Assembly: GCA_038230695.1 (NCBI GenBank)
Contig: JBBRMT010000024.1
Location: 1 to 30,015 of the forward strand
DNA length: 30,015 nucleotides
Reading direction: 5' to 3'
Origin: QHBQ01 sp038230695
GTDB taxonomy: Bacteria > Chloroflexota > Chloroflexia > QHBQ01
The position numbers and the translations under genes are program-made. The notes below the pieces were generated by a model. It was not told the DNA's origin, did not search any database, and was given only the letters and a program-made list of their open reading frames with translations. Shown here piece after piece: positions 24,270 through 30,015 of this stretch. Each line of letters starts with the position of its first letter. Position 1 is the stretch's first letter.

Positions 24270-25037
24270 TCAGCCGCCACTGGCGGCGTAGATAATCGCG
24301 CAGGTTTCGTCGCGGCGGATGATGGCGTTCGGCGCGAAGTGGTTGCTATTGCGTCCCTGAATCAGTCCATGCGCGTGCGCGGTTTCGATAAAGGCATAGG
24401 CAAAGTAGGTGGCGGGCACGTCCACAAAGGTTGGGGTGGACGGGGTGGTAAGCTGGTAGTGCGCTGCTCCGACCACCACTCGCGCCGTTTCCGCTCTGGT
24501 GATGGGGCGATTGGGCAGGTAGCAAGGGTAGATTGCGCCCGCATCACGGCAACTGGCGGCGGAGTAACCACCCAGGATACCAGCAGCCACGCCAGCTTCG
24601 ATAAAGTCGTAGGCAAAGTAACTGGTTGGCACGTCGCTGAAGGTTTGGCCGGTCGTGGTCGCGCTTGGCAAGACGAAGGACAACACTACTACCTTGGCAA
24701 ACTGGGCGCGGCTGGTCAATCCGCTGGGGTTGAAGTGGGTGCTATCCACCCCGCTCACATCGCCCGCGCAGTACATACGGTGAATGGCGGTGTAGAAGAG
24801 ATTGCCGTGGACATCCACGAAGGGGTCGGCGCAATCGGTGGGCTGGGCGCTGGGTAGGGGAGAGGGCATTGGGATGGTGGCGGGTGCGGTGGGTAGGACG
24901 GCGGGCAGGCTGGCTGGGCGGTTACTCCCTCCACTCCTATTGGCGCGGGCGAGGTAGCTACCGGCGCTGATCTGGACGAGGACGGCCAGCGCAAGTAGCG
25001 CGAACATGGCGATCCTGGGATGGTTGAGTTTGGACAT
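24270..25037 (-). CDS. Secreted or membrane-anchored SLH-domain protein
   Basis: The 255-residue protein has an N-terminal signal or anchor segment (about 10-29), a Pro/Ala/Ser-rich linker (about 35-66), and three S-layer-homology repeats. They begin FVDVHGNLFYTAIHRM, FSDVPTSYFAYDFIEAGVA and FVDVPATYFAYAFIETAHA, and include ITRAETARVVV and IIRRDETCAIIYA. SLH repeats bind cell-wall-associated glycans or anchor S-layer proteins. Four Cys residues fall in the first two repeats. The protein is only linker plus SLH, with no other domain, so it might be an adaptor. The ATG at 25037 lacks a strong ribosome binding site. It lies upstream of the glycan run on the same strand but is divergent from the GT4 at 25379. 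Confidence 0.85.
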   Translation of the reverse strand: MSKLNHPRIAMFALLALAVLVQISAGSYLARANRSGGSNRPASLPAVLPTAPATIPMPSPLPSAQPTDCADPFVDVHGNLFYTAIHRMYCAGDVSGVDSTHFNPSGLTSRAQFAKVVVLSFVLPSATTTGQTFSDVPTSYFAYDFIEAGVAAGILGGYSAASCRDAGAIYPCYLPNRPITRAETARVVVGAAHYQLTTPSTPTFVDVPATYFAYAFIETAHAHGLIQGRNSNHFAPNAIIRRDETCAIIYAASGG

Positions 25038-25378
25038 GAGTTGTTCACGTCTCTTTCTGCCTTATCGGCTACAGGTATTAAACTACATCAAGGGTTGGGG
25101 AAGTGTTGCAGGATAATGTTTCCATGCAACGTCAATTCTAGCGTCGCGCTATTAGCCCGCTGTTGGCGGCACAGCGAAGAAGCCCATTAGATCGGGTTGG
25201 GCTTGCGTTTGCTAAGGGTTAGTTGGGTATTAGGTGGAAACAGCGAGGTACAGCCTGGCGAACAAACATCTGGTGAGGAGATAACAAAGGGTTAACGGCT
25301 GATTAGCGGGCGGGCAACGCCCTCTCTTCTATAATAAATAAAGAACACCACATTTTAATAGCCGAAAGTGAACTATAT
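25038..25378. other. Divergent intergenic region between SLH and GT4 genes
   Basis: This 341-base gene-free stretch contains a 6-base inverted repeat with a 14-base spacer, GTTGCA (25105-25110) and TGCAAC (25125-25130). It also has AAGCCCA (25180-25186) with TGGGCTT (25198-25204), and a TATAAT at 25330-25335 pointing right with no good -35 partner. The first dyad could be an operator for the SLH gene. No coding signal was seen. Confidence 0.4.
25330..25335 (+). promoter_or_regulatory. Candidate -10 box for the GT4 at 25379
   Basis: TATAAT lies 43 bases before the start codon in an AT-rich patch. No recognisable -35 is at 16-18 bases, so the promoter may need an activator or another sigma factor. 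Confidence 0.35.
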
Positions 25379-26482
25379 ATGAAGATATGCTTTATACACA
25401 AACCTATTTCGCAGATGCCATTGTTGCATCAAGCCAACATTGTCAGCCTTGCCAATGGGCTTGGCACGCTGGGCGATGACGTTACCATGGTCAACCTTTT
25501 TGGCAGGCTAGTATCACACTGCGAGGGTGGCCACAAGCAGGGCATCGAACACTCGATCTCGACCAGCGCGCGGTTGCCATACTACCTCAGCAGGTTGAGT
25601 CAAACCCAGGTTGACTTCTTCACGCTATTTAGCTGCGATCTCGATGAGGATTACTACAGGCTGATACACAGAGCCTTCAGCGCCCGACCGTACCTGCTAT
25701 ATCTCACCCGTGCGCTGGATGATGGGGGCGAACTCTACCAGGCGCTCAAGCGCAGCGGAGTGGCGGCTGATGCCCACGCGCTGGTTGCCGAGTCCGAATC
25801 GGTGGCGGCTAGGGCGGGTGATTTCTTTGGCCGCCCGGTACACATGGTTTCGGCGGGCATCAACCCACTGCATTATTACCCCAGCGCGGTAGATGGCCTG
25901 CGTCTGCGCGGCGCACTGGGCATCGGCGAGGCGACCAAAGTGCTACTCACGATTGCCCCTCTGGAGGAACGCGAGGGTATTCAGCAGGTGATTGAGGCAT
26001 TGCCGGGGGTTTTGCGCCAGTTTGGGGATATACGCTATTTTGTCGTGGGCGAGGGTAGCTACGCTGCCGAGTTGCGCTCACTTTGCGCCAGGTTGGGGCT
26101 TGAGTCGGTGGTGCGCTTCGTCGCGGCGGCGGGGGATTTGCTCCCTTACTACAACATGGCCGACGTTTTCGTATTGATGTCGCGCAACCGCGCCATTCCT
26201 ATCTCCTGCATCGAGGCGATGGCCTGCGCCCGCCCCATGCTACTTGCCAGCAACGAGCGGTTTGTCGAGGCGCTGCCCAGCAGTTGCAGCCTGCACGTTC
26301 CGCCCCGTGATGCCGAGCAGCTAGCCGACGGCATCCTCTGCCTGCTCAATGGCGCTCAGGCGCAGGCAATGGGGGCGCAAGCCCGCCTCTACGCCCTACG
26401 CCACTATACATGGACAGCCCGCGCCCGCCAGATCCATCAGCTTTGCAGCGGGATGCGCCCGACCAGACTGGCGGCAGCCTAG
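25379..26482 (+). CDS. Atypical GT4-like glycosyltransferase
   Basis: The 367-residue GT-B protein begins MKICFIHKPISQMPLLHQAN. Its C-terminal domain reads LLTIAPLEEREGIQQVIEAL (189-208), YFVVGEGSYAAELRSLCARL (220-239) and DVFVLMSRNRAIPISCIEAM (262-281). The second EX7E glutamate is present (Glu279) but the first is replaced by Arg271. The stretch that is normally EGFG reads RAIP. Donor specificity or activity may therefore differ, although several GT4 enzymes tolerate this change. It is the only rightward glycosyltransferase in the window. The ribosome binding site is weak (GAAAGTGA). Its TAG stop is embedded in CTAG, shared with the stop of the convergent regulator gene. Confidence 0.85.
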   Translation: MKICFIHKPISQMPLLHQANIVSLANGLGTLGDDVTMVNLFGRLVSHCEGGHKQGIEHSISTSARLPYYLSRLSQTQVDFFTLFSCDLDEDYYRLIHRAFSARPYLLYLTRALDDGGELYQALKRSGVAADAHALVAESESVAARAGDFFGRPVHMVSAGINPLHYYPSAVDGLRLRGALGIGEATKVLLTIAPLEEREGIQQVIEALPGVLRQFGDIRYFVVGEGSYAAELRSLCARLGLESVVRFVAAAGDLLPYYNMADVFVLMSRNRAIPISCIEAMACARPMLLASNERFVEALPSSCSLHVPPRDAEQLADGILCLLNGAQAQAMGAQARLYALRHYTWTARARQIHQLCSGMRPTRLAAA

Positions 26483-27864
26483 ATCGCTTCCTCGCGCAGG
26501 ATCTGGGCGGCAAGGTCACGGGTCTGTTGCATCGGGGCGATGCCCAGCTTCGCTTTGAAGCTATCCACCACATTCTGGTAGGTAATCAGCGCCTGGTTGC
26601 GCCGCTCCGATTTATAGAAAGCAACCATCAGCACGCGATGGGCCGCCTCGCGTCGCCAGTCTTCCTGGATGGCCCGCTGGGCCACAGCAATTGCATCATC
26701 AAAGTTTCCGGTTTCGATGTACAGGTCGGCGAGACGAACGAGGACGCTGGCAAATCGCTCCCGCAATTGTTCGCGCTCGTAGATAATCCATTCAACGTCT
26801 TCTTCCATCTCAAGGTAAGCGCCCCGGTATACCGATATTATCTGCTCGTAAATGGCGATCGCATCATCCAAACGGCCAGTACGCTCGGTGGCGCTGGCCT
26901 GGTCGAGTAGGGTGTTAAATTGTTGGACATCGTAATAGTAGTCATCGCCGATATCGAGGCAGAGGCTGCTGCGCTCGGTCAGAATCGCATTTCTAAGTTT
27001 GGGGTCATCAGCCGCAAGGATACCACGCAAGGTATGAAGCGTGCCGCGCAGATTGTTGGCGGCCAGGTCGCCGGGCAGATCGGGCCAGAGCAGGTCGGCG
27101 ATGCGCTCCTTGCGTACCCGCTTGCCCAGACTGGCGATAAGATATTTTAGCAATTGCATGGCCCGCCGCCCACCGCTACTATCATCACACACCACCCGGC
27201 CCTCAACCAACAACTTGAACGAGCCGAGGGTGTATATCTCTACGGGGGCGTGGATGGGTGGCATAACGGCATACTTTCGGGTCATCAGCGCACGCAGCGG
27301 CGCGGTCTGGCTCTTGCCCCCACTGCTCTGCGCTTGAGTTATAGCAGCAGTTTGCTGCGGGGAGAGCGCGGGGGTGATGGGCAGCGTTTCGTTGTTGGGA
27401 GCGCCTTCGCTCTTTGCCAGCAATACACGCATACGAAAGACCAGGTCGCTCAGATCGAGCGGCTGGGTTACGTAATCGTCTACCCCTCTTTGGCTCAACG
27501 CTGCCACCAACTGCTGGCTGCGCCTCTGCACAATGGCAATGATGATCACTTCCGGGCGGCTGGCACGAAGCGCGGCAGTTAGCGCCACCCCGTTATCGGT
27601 CAGGCGGCTGGTATCAAGCAGTACGACATCAACCTGGTTGCTCGACGCATATTCGACTGCTTGGGAAGCATCGCTGACCAGGGACACGCTATAGCCAGAG
27701 CTTTGAATGAAGGTCACTATCACGCTGGCGGTTGGCAGGTCGTCCTCGACAACTAGCACCTGAGTAAGCCTTATAATTTTAGCTACCTGTTCCATCCGTT
27801 CACCGCTCAGGTTTAGCTCTGGCCGTTTCATCCGACCAGCAAAGTCACCGATGTTTAGTGCCAT
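26479..27864 (-). CDS. Receiver domain fused to SARP-type DNA-binding and BTAD domains
   Basis: From the ATG at 27864 the protein has 461 residues. A CheY-like receiver (about 34-150) has TQVLVVEDD (acidic pocket Glu40/Asp41) and a possible phospho-acceptor Asp84 in VVLLDTSRL. The usual Lys is Gln134 (VTQPLDLSDL) and the conserved Thr/Ser strand reads IIIAIVQ, so phosphorylation may be lost or altered. A linker (150-205) leads to an OmpR-like winged helix, about 206-297 (IYTLGSFKLLVEGRVV, LLKYLIASLGKRVRKERIAD, NNLRGTLHTLRGIL), and a BTAD/TPR helical domain (about 306-450). This is the SARP architecture, usually a transcription activator. A longer start at 27966 has no binding site; GAGAGGAA stands 11 bases before 27864. 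It may control neighbouring envelope genes, but this is not shown. Confidence 0.88.
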   Translation of the reverse strand: MALNIGDFAGRMKRPELNLSGERMEQVAKIIRLTQVLVVEDDLPTASVIVTFIQSSGYSVSLVSDASQAVEYASSNQVDVVLLDTSRLTDNGVALTAALRASRPEVIIIAIVQRRSQQLVAALSQRGVDDYVTQPLDLSDLVFRMRVLLAKSEGAPNNETLPITPALSPQQTAAITQAQSSGGKSQTAPLRALMTRKYAVMPPIHAPVEIYTLGSFKLLVEGRVVCDDSSGGRRAMQLLKYLIASLGKRVRKERIADLLWPDLPGDLAANNLRGTLHTLRGILAADDPKLRNAILTERSSLCLDIGDDYYYDVQQFNTLLDQASATERTGRLDDAIAIYEQIISVYRGAYLEMEEDVEWIIYEREQLRERFASVLVRLADLYIETGNFDDAIAVAQRAIQEDWRREAAHRVLMVAFYKSERRNQALITYQNVVDSFKAKLGIAPMQQTRDLAAQILREEAI

Positions 27865-28307
27865 CTCAGATATATTCCTCTCGATGTAAACATAGACTAG
27901 CGGGACGCTTTCCACCGAAGCTATCCTGGCATTGACATAATGCGGAGGTTGACCTAAACTGAGCATCGAGCGTAGTCAGAGTCGAAGGTTTGTTCCTCTA
28001 GCTTAATTGTCATACCACTGTATTATACATCATCAAGTTATAGTATTGCAATAGCTATTTTTTCTACTGTGCGTAACAGATAGTCCCATCTGATTGCTAC
28101 ATACTTACCAAAACCTTACCAAAATACCGCTGCTGGTGTTGCCCCTGGACAACTTCGACTTAATACTAACGGCGTAAGAATAATTGTTAAACAGCGCAGC
28201 AACATTTGGTCGGTTATAATCAAAGCAGCCTGTACCGTGGTGGAGCTGGCGAACCAGCGGCTTGACGCTTTGCTGCGCCCAAAATACAAGTATTTGGAAG
28301 AAAACCA
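27865..28307. other. Divergent regulatory region between SARP regulator and diguanylate cyclase
   Basis: This 443-base AT-rich stretch contains the likely regulator promoter (28022-28051, minus). It also has a TATAAT at 28215-28220 and a TTGACG/TACAAG pair (28262-28267 and 28285-28290, 17 bases apart) that could serve the cyclase gene. A CTGAGC...GTCGAAGG stretch near 27959-27988 resembles a widespread genomic repeat. A short minus-strand reading frame at 28105-28308 shows no family resemblance and is not counted as a gene. Confidence 0.45.
28022..28051 (-). promoter_or_regulatory. Promoter of the SARP-type regulator gene
   Basis: On the minus strand TTGCAA (28046-28051) and TATAAT (28022-28027) are 18 bases apart. 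The -10 is exact and the -35 close to consensus. It would give a leader of about 150 bases before the ATG at 27864. Confidence 0.6.
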
Positions 28308-29258
28308 ATGGACGTGATCACTTTTAATCGCGAGTTGCCTGAGTTTTATTACACTCTTTCTGCAACTGAGTGCGAGGGTATATCCAGTCTGGCATATGAG
28401 AACGTGGGAGTGGCGATTTGCGTGTTCGATGCAGCGGGGCGATTCGTCAAAGCCAACCACGCTTATTCGCGGCTGTGCGGGTGGGGCGAGGTGGACCTGC
28501 TGGGGCAATCGTATAGCCTGACCATTACCGAAAACGAGGATAGCATTGCAACGTTGCTCAACGCTCCATATTTGGAGGGCCAGGCCGATCAGCCTCTAAC
28601 CGGCGAGGGTATCGTGCTGTGCAAGGATATGGGGATTATAGATGTATACACCACGGCGACCCTTATAACGCGACGGGGCGGCCAAAGTATGGTGGTGATG
28701 AGCTTGAGCGACATCACCATTCGTAAACAGCACGAGCGCAAGCTGCTCTATCTATCGCGCCACGATCACCTGACCGGGCTGCCTAACCGGCTGGCGTTTG
28801 AAGAGCAACTCGCGCAGGTGATTGCCGTCTCGCCAGCCGAGAGGTCAGGTGCGCTGCTGTTTATAGATTTGGACGGCTTCAAGCGCATCAATGATACCGC
28901 ACCGAAAGGCCACGCGGCGGGTGATCAGGCGTTGTTGGAGGTTGCCGATAACTTGCAGAGTACGCTACGTGCCACCGACTTGCTGGCGCGGTTGGGCGGC
29001 GACGAGTTCGCCGTGCTGCTGCCACATACGCCGTTGGCAATTGCCGAGCAAGTGGCCGAGCGGCTGCGTCAATCAGTGTTGGTGGAACCGTTTCTTACCG
29101 ATGGCTGCAGCTTTCCCCTGAGCCTGAGCATAGGGCTGGTGGCGATAGCGGGGCAGGCGGCGGAACACACCGTTATCCGCGAGGCCGATACTGCGATGTA
29201 TCTGGCGAAGCGGCAAGGCGGTAATCGGGTTATCGTCTTCGACAATGCGATGGGTTAA
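28308..29258 (+). CDS. PAS-GGDEF diguanylate cyclase
   Basis: The 316-residue cytoplasmic protein has a PAS-like sensor (about 25-138; VGVAICVFDAAGRFVKAN, YSRLCGWGEVDLLGQS, SLSDITIRKQHERKL). A GGDEF domain follows (about 145-310): DHLTGLPNRLAFE, FIDLDGFKRIND with Asp187, GGDEF at 230-234, and ADTAMYLAKRQGGNRVIVF. The intact GGDEF predicts synthesis of cyclic di-GMP from two GTP. RATD at 221-224, five residues before GGDEF, is the RxxD inhibitory site for product feedback. A two-residue insertion lies in NDTAPKGHAAGD, which is normally NDTxGHxxGD. There is no membrane segment and no EAL domain. GGAAG precedes the ATG. Cyclic di-GMP often governs exopolysaccharide output, so a link to the adjacent glycan locus is plausible. 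Confidence 0.94.
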   Translation: MDVITFNRELPEFYYTLSATECEGISSLAYENVGVAICVFDAAGRFVKANHAYSRLCGWGEVDLLGQSYSLTITENEDSIATLLNAPYLEGQADQPLTGEGIVLCKDMGIIDVYTTATLITRRGGQSMVVMSLSDITIRKQHERKLLYLSRHDHLTGLPNRLAFEEQLAQVIAVSPAERSGALLFIDLDGFKRINDTAPKGHAAGDQALLEVADNLQSTLRATDLLARLGGDEFAVLLPHTPLAIAEQVAERLRQSVLVEPFLTDGCSFPLSLSIGLVAIAGQAAEHTVIREADTAMYLAKRQGGNRVIVFDNAMG

Positions 29259-29505
29259 GGGCGCGACAAATTGGTAAAGGTGTCTTCGTCAGCTGTTCGC
29301 GGCCAAGTAGCCCCAGCAGCACATTGTAGGGCGCAGCGTTCTCAGGGTGATACTCGAACCGCGCACGCTCGAACCACTGGGTCAGGTAGGTCTTGCCATC
29401 GGTGGGCGACACTTCCTGATGCGCGTCGCTAATCGGCAGGCCGTTGATGTACAGGCAGTCGGCGAACGCCCACCCCGCCAGATATTGCGATGTTGGTATT
29501 TGCAT
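29230..29505 (-). pseudogene. Truncated YFER-module protein gene remnant
   Basis: Up to 91 residues, including one YFER-type module at about residues 8-69: LYINGLPISDAHQEVSPTDG, then KTYLTQWFERARFEYHPENA and APYNVLLGLLG. It matches copy 2 of the gene at 3068-4273, sharing PENAAPYNVLL exactly. No signal peptide or second module is attached: going upstream on the minus strand the frame meets a stop (TGA) near 29530, where the TnpB remnant already begins. The reading frame overlaps the end of the diguanylate cyclase gene by 29 bases, and its last 20 residues look unlike the family. It is most likely the cut-off 3' part of a larger secreted-protein gene. Confidence 0.65.
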
Positions 29506-29765
29506 GTGCGAACTTACCTGGCGGGCTGATCACTACGATCTGTGTCTCACAGTTGATACGGGCATAGTCAACCCACCACTTGACCGTAAGGTGAAGTCTG
29601 CAGGCGTTGACCTCGGCGAGATTAACATCGCTGCCTATGTTACCGATGATGGGTCATGCTCAAGTCCGTTCAATCAAATATCTGCTACCTGTAGCAGAAG
29701 AGCCTCGGAAGAAGGCCGGTCTAATCACCGCTGCTGGCTTTGCCGCCAGAAGCCCCCAGCTTTAG
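29506..29765 (+). pseudogene. tnpB: IS200/IS605-type TnpB fragment, 5'-truncated and frameshifted
   Basis: Read in the frame of 29507, the peptide CELTWRADHYDLCLTV, then DTGIVNPPLDRKVKSAGVDL and GEINIAAYVTDDG, is the beta strand leading into the RuvC-I motif of TnpB (GVDLGE, catalytic Asp codon at 29609-29611). After the Gly at 29651-29653 the frame is lost. Shifting by +1 gives GHAQVRSIKYLLPVAEEPRK, then KAGLITAAGFAARSPQL and a TAG at 29763-29765. VRSIKY fits the 'lRSiKr.rn' segment that follows RuvC-I. The rest may be the family's C-terminal tail joined by an internal deletion. The N-terminal third, RuvC-II, the zinc finger and RuvC-III are absent. TnpB is an RNA-guided nuclease of IS elements; this copy cannot be active. 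Confidence 0.7.
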
Positions 29766-30015
29766 CTGTGTGCGACCTTTAACGATATAGAAGATAACCG
29801 CTCAGTGGTCATTCTTGGACAACGGAATGAGGGCTAGGCGGCAAGCGTTGACAGTTGGCAAACTGCCAGGGTTTGAAGCCCGCTGACAAAAGTTCGGCTG
29901 CTACCAGCTACAGGTGGCTGACCGATCAGCCCTGCGACCGCAGCTTCCGAAAGAAACCCTCGTTTAAGCATCGTGAAGCCGAACAGGTGTAAGTAGCTGA
30001 TACACCTGACCCAAA
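29766..30015 (+). ncRNA. Candidate omega RNA / right-end region of the IS605-type remnant
   Basis: This non-coding stretch directly follows the TnpB remnant, the place where TnpB guide RNAs and the element's right end lie. It is rich in hairpins: CAGTT-GGCA-AACTG (near 29852-29865), GGCTGA-CCGA-TCAGCC (29916-29931, perfect), CTGC-GACC-GCAG next to it, and CAGGTGTA (29984-29991) with TACACCTG (30001-30008). The window ends seven bases later, so the true element boundary and any guide are not seen. The identification is by position and structure only; sequence homology to a known omega RNA was not tested. Confidence 0.4.

Noticed and set aside
27865..27966. 34-codon upstream extension of the SARP regulator
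   Set aside because: No ribosome binding site before the ATG at 27966, and the extension precedes the receiver domain without any recognisable character.
28105..28508. Minus-strand short open frames across the cyclase promoter and start
   Set aside because: They overlap the N-terminus of the diguanylate cyclase, lack binding sites, and show no resemblance to known proteins.
29444..29505. First 21 residues of the rightward open frame leading into the TnpB fragment
   Set aside because: They overlap the antisense YFER-module fragment and do not resemble TnpB; similarity starts only at about 29507.
1..30015. CRISPR array or tRNA/rRNA genes
   Set aside because: No regularly spaced direct repeats were seen and no tRNA cloverleaf or rRNA-like segments were recognised on either strand.

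Overview
The window looks like a chromosomal segment of a GC-rich member of the Chloroflexota, most likely the Chloroflexia. The evidence is indirect: a secreted protein built from 'DGKTYTVQYFERA'-type modules (positions 3068-4273, with a broken copy near 29300), a DUF1616-type membrane protein, a SARP-type regulator fused to a receiver domain, SLH repeats, and many GT4/GT2 glycosyltransferases. No rRNA or other taxonomic marker is present apart from ribosomal protein S21, so this placement is an inference.

Layout. Positions 1-97 hold the first 32 codons of an ABC transporter ATPase (minus strand). It is divergent from rpsU (ribosomal protein S21, plus), which has a strong sigma70-type promoter and a downstream hairpin. 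Next come a MoxR-like AAA ATPase (minus, TTG start) and, divergent from it, an orphan 80-residue membrane protein (plus) framed by a perfect consensus promoter and strong hairpins.

From 24119 down to 3068 every gene lies on the minus strand, in two tightly packed runs. Run A (24119 to 11522, transcription order) encodes a DegT/StrS aminotransferase-like protein, a GT2 with C-terminal membrane segments, a second GT2, a GT4, a degenerate methyltransferase-like protein, an alpha/alpha-toroid-like protein, a membrane GT2, a GT4, an AsnB-type amidotransferase and a Wzx-like flippase. Starts and stops mostly overlap by a few bases, so translation is probably coupled. This is a surface polysaccharide or glycan assembly locus. 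Run B (11317 to 3068) follows a 204-base spacer rich in dyads. It encodes an 850-residue surface protein with one C-terminal membrane anchor, a polytopic GT-C-like membrane protein, a GT4, a DUF1616-type protein, a CPBP intramembrane protease and the secreted YFER-module protein. It reads like a cell-surface or envelope module attached to the glycan locus.

To the right, a minus-strand SLH-domain lipid- or membrane-anchored protein (24270-25037) is divergent from an atypical GT4 (25379-26482, plus). The stop codon of that GT4 shares the tetranucleotide CTAG with the stop of a convergent receiver-SARP/BTAD regulator (26479-27864, minus). Divergent from the regulator is a PAS-GGDEF diguanylate cyclase (28308-29258, plus) with an intact active site and a product-inhibition I-site. 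These two signalling genes are plausible local controllers of the envelope locus, but nothing in the sequence proves that link.

The right edge (29230-30015) is genomic debris. A truncated YFER-module gene (minus) abuts a 5'-truncated, frameshifted TnpB fragment (plus) that retains the RuvC-I motif GVDLGE. After it comes about 250 bases of non-coding, hairpin-rich sequence, in the position where an omega RNA and right end of an IS200/IS605-type element would lie.
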